Source of the DNA: Sulfurimonas sp.
GTDB taxonomy: Bacteria; Campylobacterota; Campylobacteria; Campylobacterales; Sulfurimonadaceae
NCBI GenBank assembly: GCA_027063215.1
Contig: JAMOSE010000039.1
Span: forward strand, 1 to 5,935
Reading direction: 5' to 3'
Length of the DNA stretch: 5,935 bases
Of the stretch, positions 1 to 3,953 are shown piece after piece (within the stretch, counting starts at the first letter, position 1; each line of letters begins with the position of its first letter). The notes beneath the pieces are model-generated. The model was not told where the DNA came from, searched no databases, and worked only from the letters and a program-made list of their open reading frames with translations. Position numbers and translations under genes: made by a program.

Positions 1-222
1 ATGCTAAAAATTAGTTGGGATGAGTATAAGGAGCATAAAAAATATTCTCATAGGAAAGATAACTTTATGATTCTTTTAGAGTTTATGAAACGCTTCTATA
101 ATATTACGTCCCCTGCTGAGATGTTTCATATTTTTATTGAAGATGATATTGCCTCTATGATGTTGAAAAAACGGAATATTACAGATGCTGAGGGACTAGA
201 GAATTATCTCTTTAAACTCTGA
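1..222 (+). CDS. Small hypothetical protein, 73 residues as seen; 5' end at the window edge
   Basis: I do not recognise this protein. The frame opens with ATG on the first base of the window, so this may be the true start or an internal methionine of a longer protein; the upstream ribosome binding site cannot be seen. The visible part is soluble, charged and probably helical, rich in Lys, Glu, Met and aromatic residues. It has no membrane segment, signal peptide or cysteine. Its TGA overlaps the ATG of the next gene by one base (TGATG at 220-224), which suggests translational coupling and a shared mRNA with the YhbP-like and FAD-oxidoreductase genes. Codon use and AT content match the neighbours, so it is probably a real gene. 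No function can be assigned. Confidence 0.6.
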   Translation: MLKISWDEYKEHKKYSHRKDNFMILLEFMKRFYNITSPAEMFHIFIEDDIASMMLKKRNITDAEGLENYLFKL

Positions 223-656
223 TGCATTCTAAAAATCTTGAAAAAATTGAAGCTTTTATAACGCAACATCATGTCTTGACTCTTGCTACTGCTAGAGAGG
301 ATGAGATAAGTGCCTGTTCTCTTTTTTATGCCTATGATACACAGAGTCACTCTTTTATTGTTGCTAGTTCTTTTGATACGGAGCATATTCAAAATCTATT
401 GAAAAATGCCAACATCGCTGGAAATATTTTACTTGAAACCAGTGAAATAGGAAAGATAGAGGGTTTACAGTTTAAGGGAAAAATGCAGAGTTTAGAAGAG
501 AATCGTTTAAAAGCACTCTATTTTAAACATTTCCCTTATGCAGTGGCACTTATTCCAAAGTTATGGCAAATAGAAGTTACATTTTTCAAATTAACAGATA
601 ATAGGCTAGGATTTGGAAAAAAATTGCTTTGGTCACAAAATTTAAAGGAAGAATAA
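222..656 (+). CDS. UPF0306/YhbP-type protein, pyridoxamine 5'-phosphate oxidase-like split barrel
   Basis: This 144-residue protein has the length and layout of the UPF0306 family, whose E. coli member is YhbP. Seen in the sequence: an N-terminal helix and strand (HHVLTLAT, residues 16-23), a middle core with IEGLQFKG (79-86), and a C-terminal block TDNRLGFGKKLLW (125-137) that closely resembles the TDNxLGFGKKxxW ending of YhbP as I remember it. The family belongs to the FMN-binding split-barrel superfamily (pyridoxamine-phosphate oxidase-like). Its reaction is not established, and FMN binding here is an inference. The protein should be cytoplasmic. The ATG start overlaps the stop of the upstream small gene by one base, and the stop lies 2 nt before the ATG of an FAD-dependent oxidoreductase. 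That places a flavin-type protein beside a flavoenzyme in one probable operon. Family assignment is solid; biochemical role is unknown. Confidence 0.85.
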   Translation: MHSKNLEKIEAFITQHHVLTLATAREDEISACSLFYAYDTQSHSFIVASSFDTEHIQNLLKNANIAGNILLETSEIGKIEGLQFKGKMQSLEENRLKALYFKHFPYAVALIPKLWQIEVTFFKLTDNRLGFGKKLLWSQNLKEE

Positions 657-658
657 AA

Positions 659-2014
659 ATGATTAAAAAAGAGATACTTGTAATAGGTGGTGGACCTTCT
701 GCTATGGTAGTAGCGGGCGGATGTAGAATGTTTTATCCAAACAAAAGTGTGAGTATTATTAAAAAAGATACAGACTCTATGGTTCCTTGTGGAATTCCTT
801 ATGTTTTTGGAAACTTGTTAGCCTCAGTTGAGGATGATATGATTCCCTGTGGTGATATGGCTGCAAAGATGGGAACAGAGCTCATTTATGACAAAGCTTT
901 AAAAATTGATGGTGAAGCGAAAACGCTTACGTGTAAAAGTGGTGAAGTTTACAGTTATGAAAAACTCATTATTGCAACAGGATCAACACCAAAAGTGCCA
1001 AAAAAGATAAAAAATTATGATGCAAAAGGTGTTTTTCAAGTTCCTAAATCTCCAGATTATATTAGAAAAATGCAGAGTGCACTTGCTGATGTTCAAGAGG
1101 TCATTATTGTTGGAACCGGCTTTATCGGTGTTGAAGTAGCAGATGAGTTACAAAGTGCCGGAAAAAAAGTGACACTTATTGGTCCAAGACTTTTAAAAAG
1201 TTCTTTTGATGAAGAGGTTTCCGTGTATATGGAGAAGATCATTGATAAAAATGGTGTAAAACTTTTAAAAGGTGAACGGGTTACTGAGATAGTGATAAAA
1301 AAGGGACGTGCTTATGGTGTAAAACTCAAAAGTGATACAGTTATCAAAGCAGATGCCATTATTTTAGCAACGGGATATGCTCCAAATATAGATGTAGCAC
1401 AAGAGAGTGGTATTCATATAGGAGAGTTTGGTGCTATTCGTGTGGATGAGTATATGCGAACAAATATAACTGATATTTTTGCTATTGGGGATTGCGCAGA
1501 AAAAAGAGACTTTATTACACGAAGAGTCAGCCCTGTAATGCTTGCCTCTACTGCAACTGCTGAGGCAAGAGTAGCTGCTGCAAATCTTTTTAGTATCAAT
1601 CTTGTAAAATCATTCAAAGGGACTATTGGAATTTTTTCAACGGTTATGAATGATCAAGCTTTTGGTTCTGCAGGAGTAACTGAATCACAAGCGAAAAAAG
1701 AGGGTATAGAGTATATCTCTACTGTTGTAAAAGTAGCTGGAAAACATCCTGCAGTTCTGCCAAATACGCAAGAACAGGTTATTAAGCTTATTGCAACCAA
1801 AAAAGGTGGTGTTGTCATTGGTGCACAGCTTGTCGGTGGACTTGATGCCGGTGAGATGATCAATATGTTGGGAGCTATTATAGAGAGTAGATATACTATT
1901 TTTGATCTTATAGGTCTGCAGGTTGCAACACACCCATTACTTACTTCTGCACCAACAACATATCCTGTTATGCAGGCAGCTCAGATGTTAGTAGCTCAAT
2001 TTTTTAAAGAGTAG
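659..2014 (+). CDS. FAD-dependent pyridine nucleotide-disulfide oxidoreductase (CoA-disulfide reductase/NADH oxidase type)
   Basis: A 451-residue flavoenzyme. Seen: FAD dinucleotide-binding GGGPSA (10-15); a single redox-type cysteine in VPCGIPY (Cys44), the family's SxxxCGxPYY site; an IIATGSTP loop (104-111); the NAD(P)H-binding GTGFIGVE motif (152-159); ILATGYAPN (235-243); the second FAD motif IFAIGDCAE (273-281); and a C-terminal dimerisation domain from about 320, ending with THPLLTSAPTTYP (424-436). One catalytic Cys instead of a CxxxxC pair is typical of CoA-disulfide reductases, NADH oxidases/peroxidases and NADH-dependent persulfide reductases. There is no C-terminal rhodanese domain, so this is the short form. 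I chose ATG 659 over an in-frame TTG at 629 because it has an AGGAAG ribosome site (646-651) at good spacing and lies 2 nt after the preceding stop. A second MxPCG motif (Cys64) is unusual. The exact substrate (CoA disulfide, persulfide, polysulfide or O2) cannot be read from sequence. Confidence 0.88.
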   Translation: MIKKEILVIGGGPSAMVVAGGCRMFYPNKSVSIIKKDTDSMVPCGIPYVFGNLLASVEDDMIPCGDMAAKMGTELIYDKALKIDGEAKTLTCKSGEVYSYEKLIIATGSTPKVPKKIKNYDAKGVFQVPKSPDYIRKMQSALADVQEVIIVGTGFIGVEVADELQSAGKKVTLIGPRLLKSSFDEEVSVYMEKIIDKNGVKLLKGERVTEIVIKKGRAYGVKLKSDTVIKADAIILATGYAPNIDVAQESGIHIGEFGAIRVDEYMRTNITDIFAIGDCAEKRDFITRRVSPVMLASTATAEARVAAANLFSINLVKSFKGTIGIFSTVMNDQAFGSAGVTESQAKKEGIEYISTVVKVAGKHPAVLPNTQEQVIKLIATKKGGVVIGAQLVGGLDAGEMINMLGAIIESRYTIFDLIGLQVATHPLLTSAPTTYPVMQAAQMLVAQFFKE

Positions 2015-2026
2015 AAAGTGTAAAGA

Positions 2027-2200
2027 TCAGGAAGTTTGCTTTTCTTGAAATAAAGAACACGCTACACCGGAGCTTTTAAAGACTACCATAGAGGGAATGA
2101 GTGCTGATTTAAAGCCATATGCTTTGCAACCATGTGGCCGATTTTGTTCCCATGTTACATAGTAGTATTTACAGCGTCTGCAGTTGATTCTTTTTTTCAT
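2027..2200 (-). CDS. Small four-cysteine protein (57 residues), conserved-looking, function unknown
   Basis: This short minus-strand gene runs from an ATG (complement of 2198-2200) to a TGA (complement of 2027-2029). The protein starts MKKRINCRRCKYYYVTW and continues with PHGCKAYGFKS (22-32). Cysteines lie at 7, 10, 25 and 48: a CxxC pair plus two single cysteines, an arrangement suited to binding zinc or another metal. The tryptophan, the PHGCKAYGFKS block and a later SSGVACSLF segment (43-51) look like conserved motifs, not chance translation. From memory, similar 50-60-residue proteins with a CxxC...TW...GCxAxGFKS pattern occur in many proteobacteria as hypothetical proteins; I could not check this. 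It fills almost the whole gap between the oxidoreductase and dut genes, converging on the former (12 nt between stops) and diverging from the latter. The ribosome binding site is weak. Low-complexity chance is unlikely, but no function is claimed. Confidence 0.72.
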   Translation of the reverse strand: MKKRINCRRCKYYYVTWEQNRPHGCKAYGFKSALIPSMVVFKSSGVACSLFQEKQTS

Positions 2201-2212
2201 AAATCGAAGTTT

Positions 2213-2218
2213 ATCATA
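2213..2218 (-). promoter_or_regulatory. Possible -10 element for the small four-cysteine gene
   Basis: On the minus strand the hexamer reads TATGAT, one mismatch from TATAAT, and lies 12 nt before the ATG at 2200. It would give a very short leader. No -35 box is evident, which is usual for Campylobacterota sigma-70 promoters. In such AT-rich DNA, similar hexamers arise easily by chance, so this is tentative. Confidence 0.25.
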
Positions 2219-2224
2219 TTTAGA

Positions 2225-2253
2225 TAAAATATAAAAATTAAAACTCCAAGGGA
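2225..2253 (+). promoter_or_regulatory. Possible -10 element and ribosome binding site for dut
   Basis: Overlapping -10-like hexamers TAAAAT (2225-2230) and TATAAA (2230-2235) follow T-rich tracts (around 2191-2197 and 2217-2221), the pattern seen at Campylobacterota housekeeping promoters. A ribosome binding site AAGGGA (2248-2253) sits 4 nt before the ATG at 2258 and supports that start. The -10 assignment is tentative; the ribosome site is clear. Confidence 0.35.
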
Positions 2254-2257
2254 AAAT

Positions 2258-2959
2258 ATGAACAGTAAAATTTTATTGATGTTACAACTCCAAAACCAAC
2301 TTAACAATGCGACAAACGGAGAAGATTGGACAAAAGGGATTACAAAAAACAACAAAGAGATCAATTGGAGACGTTGTATCTATATGGAATCAGCAGAGAT
2401 GGTAGACTCTTTTCCTTGGAAACACTGGAAAAATATAGAAGTAGCGCCTGACTGGGATAATCTTCAGATTGAAGTTGTTGATGTATGGCACTTTATTATG
2501 AGTCTTGCCATTGAACAGTATACGCAAAATATGCGTGGTGGAATAGAGGATATTGCTCTTAATATCTCAGAAATACCATCATTTAAATCACTAGAGAATA
2601 GCCTTGAGCATTCTTTTGGGGATCAAAAGAGTGTTTTGGCAAAAGTAGAAGATATTATGCGTACTGTACTTGCAAAAGAGGGCGTTGATCTTGATACGTT
2701 GCTTGATGACTTTTTTGCGTTGGTATTGATGAGCGGGTTAAACCTTGAAACGCTTTATCGTCTCTATGTCGGTAAAAATATTTTAAACCAGTTCCGTCAG
2801 GATCATGGTTATAAAGATGGATCATATATTAAAGTATGGGATGGCAAAGAGGATAATGTAGTAATGAAAAGGATTTGGGAAGAAAATGATGAACTCACAC
2901 CTGAAAAACTTTACCGTGAGTTAACAAAACACTACCTTGCCTTAACAAAGAGTGTGTAA
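2258..2959 (+). CDS. dut: dUTP diphosphatase, dimeric all-alpha type
   Basis: The 233-residue protein hydrolyses dUTP to dUMP and pyrophosphate, which keeps uracil out of DNA and supplies dUMP for thymidylate synthesis. It is the dimeric, mostly helical dUTPase of the MazG-like NTP pyrophosphohydrolase superfamily, not the trimeric beta type. Seen: WRRCIYMESAEMVDSFPWKHWK (37-58), containing the ExxE metal ligands Glu44 and Glu47; EVVDVWHF (72-79), giving the second pair Glu72 and Asp75; and the family's C-terminal block GKNILNQFRQDHGYKDGSY (172-190) ending near GKEDN (196-200). These match the C. jejuni enzyme closely as I recall it, in order, spacing and length (about 229-233). All four Mg2+ ligands are present, so it should be active. 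The start is set by AAGGGA just upstream. The stop TAA directly abuts the TTG of the ABC ATPase gene, so the two are probably co-transcribed. Confidence 0.95.
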   Translation: MNSKILLMLQLQNQLNNATNGEDWTKGITKNNKEINWRRCIYMESAEMVDSFPWKHWKNIEVAPDWDNLQIEVVDVWHFIMSLAIEQYTQNMRGGIEDIALNISEIPSFKSLENSLEHSFGDQKSVLAKVEDIMRTVLAKEGVDLDTLLDDFFALVLMSGLNLETLYRLYVGKNILNQFRQDHGYKDGSYIKVWDGKEDNVVMKRIWEENDELTPEKLYRELTKHYLALTKSV

Positions 2960-3529
2960 TTGCAAAAGGTTTTGGAGCTTAGGGATGTAACGTTTGGATA
3001 TACAACACGGAGTTTACTCTTTGAAAATCTCTCAATATCTTTAAAAAAAGGCGAATTAAAAGCTATAGTCGGGGAGAGTGGTGCAGGAAAAAGTACTATT
3101 TTTGAACTTATACTTGGTAATTTAAAACCATTGAAAGGGGAGATAAAAACTGAAAAAATTTCTGAAATTTTTCAAGATCCTTATAGCTCTTTTCATCCAA
3201 GTTATACAGTAATGAATCAAATAGAAGATGTTGCATCTCTTCAAGATTTAGATTCTTATCTTCACACTCTAAATCTTCATAAAAAGCTACTGTATAAATT
3301 ACCGCATGAACTTTCCGGAGGACAATTACAAAGAGCTTCGATATTACGTGCAATGCTTATGAAGCCGGATATTCTTCTTTTAGATGAACCGACATCAGCA
3401 CTTGATAATATAGTACAACTGGATGTTATGCAAATGTTAATGAAACATCTTGATACTATGGGAATGCTTTTAATTACACATGATATGGATTTGGCAAAAT
3501 GGTGTGCTGATGAAATTATAGAGATTTAA
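2960..3529 (+). CDS. Short ABC transporter ATP-binding protein, Opp/Dpp/Nik-like
   Basis: A 189-residue stand-alone ABC ATPase. All nucleotide-binding motifs are seen in order: Walker A GESGAGKST (38-46), Q-loop FQDPYSSFHP (71-80, Gln72), signature LSGGQ (118-122), Walker B ILLLDE (138-143), D-loop SALD (146-149) and switch His174 in LITHD. The FQDPxxSxxP Q-loop is characteristic of peptide and nickel importer ATPases (OppF, DppF, NikE), but those run to roughly 250-330 residues. This one stops just after the H-loop and lacks their C-terminal extension; the segment between Q-loop and signature is also short. No permease or substrate-binding gene lies nearby, so the partner and substrate are unknown. 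I chose TTG 2960 because it precedes the first beta strand (VLELRDVTFGY) and follows the dut stop with no gap; no in-frame ATG lies near. It could equally serve a non-transport role. Confidence 0.85.
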   Translation: MQKVLELRDVTFGYTTRSLLFENLSISLKKGELKAIVGESGAGKSTIFELILGNLKPLKGEIKTEKISEIFQDPYSSFHPSYTVMNQIEDVASLQDLDSYLHTLNLHKKLLYKLPHELSGGQLQRASILRAMLMKPDILLLDEPTSALDNIVQLDVMQMLMKHLDTMGMLLITHDMDLAKWCADEIIEI

Positions 3530-3551
3530 TTGTTATTAAATAAGATTTTAG

Positions 3552-3578
3552 TATTATAGTTATAATAAGTAGAGGAAA
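3552..3578 (+). promoter_or_regulatory. Probable promoter and ribosome binding site for the signalling operon
   Basis: The 53-bp gap before the response regulator carries a cluster of -10-like hexamers: TATTAT (3552-3557), TATAGT (3555-3560) and a perfect TATAAT (3561-3566). A strong ribosome site AGAGGA (3571-3576) stands 6 nt before the ATG at 3583. The perfect TATAAT would start transcription inside the ribosome site, so one of the upstream hexamers may be the functional one. No -35 box is apparent. This supports a separate promoter for the response regulator and kinase genes. Confidence 0.4.
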
Positions 3579-3582
3579 ATAA

Positions 3583-3951
3583 ATGTATAAAATTTTAATC
3601 GTAGAAGATAATGCAGATAATTTAGCTGTTTTAGAAGCATTTTTAGAAGATGAGTATGAACTTGTCAATGCAGAGGACGGGAAAAAAGGTTTAGATTTGG
3701 CTTTGTCTCAAAAGCCAGATCTGATTCTTTTGGATATTTCTTTGCCTGAAATGGATGGAACAGAGGTTCTTGCACAAATTAGAAAAATAGATGAAATTAA
3801 GGATACTCCTGTTATTGCATTAACAGCACATGCTATGCTTGGAGATAAAGAGAAGTTTCTTGAACTTGGTTTTAATGCATATGTTTCTAAACCGATTATA
3901 GATGATGAAACATTGCTTGAACTGATAGAAACATTGATCAAAAAGGATTAA
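3583..3951 (+). CDS. Single-domain response regulator (CheY/DivK-like receiver)
   Basis: A 122-residue protein consisting only of a receiver domain. Seen: the acidic pair Glu8-Asp9 in ILIVEDN (4-10), the phosphoacceptor Asp51 in LILLDISLPEMDG (47-59), the switch Thr81 in IALTAHA (78-84) and the conserved Lys103 in VSKPI (101-105). All key residues for phosphorylation are present. There is no DNA-binding, GGDEF or other output domain, so phosphorylation must act through protein contacts or phosphotransfer, as for CheY, DivK or Spo0F-type receivers. The gene ends 2 nt before the ATG of the ODP-type sensor kinase, and the kinase's ribosome site lies inside its last codons. The kinase is therefore its likely phosphodonor (inference). 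The VEDNxDNL start and KPI loop resemble receivers paired with hybrid kinases more than flagellar CheY. Confidence 0.93.
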   Translation: MYKILIVEDNADNLAVLEAFLEDEYELVNAEDGKKGLDLALSQKPDLILLDISLPEMDGTEVLAQIRKIDEIKDTPVIALTAHAMLGDKEKFLELGFNAYVSKPIIDDETLLELIETLIKKD

Positions 3952-3953
3952 AG

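Noticed and set aside
629..658. In-frame TTG upstream extension of the FAD oxidoreductase adding ten residues.
   Set aside because: The extension overlaps the YhbP-like gene, has no good ribosome site and precedes the usual short N terminus before the FAD-binding strand; ATG 659 fits better.
1414..1933. Minus-strand open frames of 67-82 codons inside the oxidoreductase gene.
   Set aside because: They lie antisense to a well-supported gene and show no recognisable motif or ribosome site; shadows of the coding strand.
2029..2046. Possible weak hairpin (AGGAAG against TTTTCT) between the convergent oxidoreductase and small-protein genes.
   Set aside because: It needs G-U pairs, lies inside the coding end of the small gene and has no T-tract; not convincing as a terminator.
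3524..3541. Perfect 7-bp inverted repeat (ATTTAAT, 4-nt loop, ATTAAAT) spanning the stop of the ABC ATPase gene.
   Set aside because: The stem is entirely A-T and is not followed by a clean run of T, so it is a poor intrinsic terminator; such palindromes are common by chance in DNA this AT-rich.
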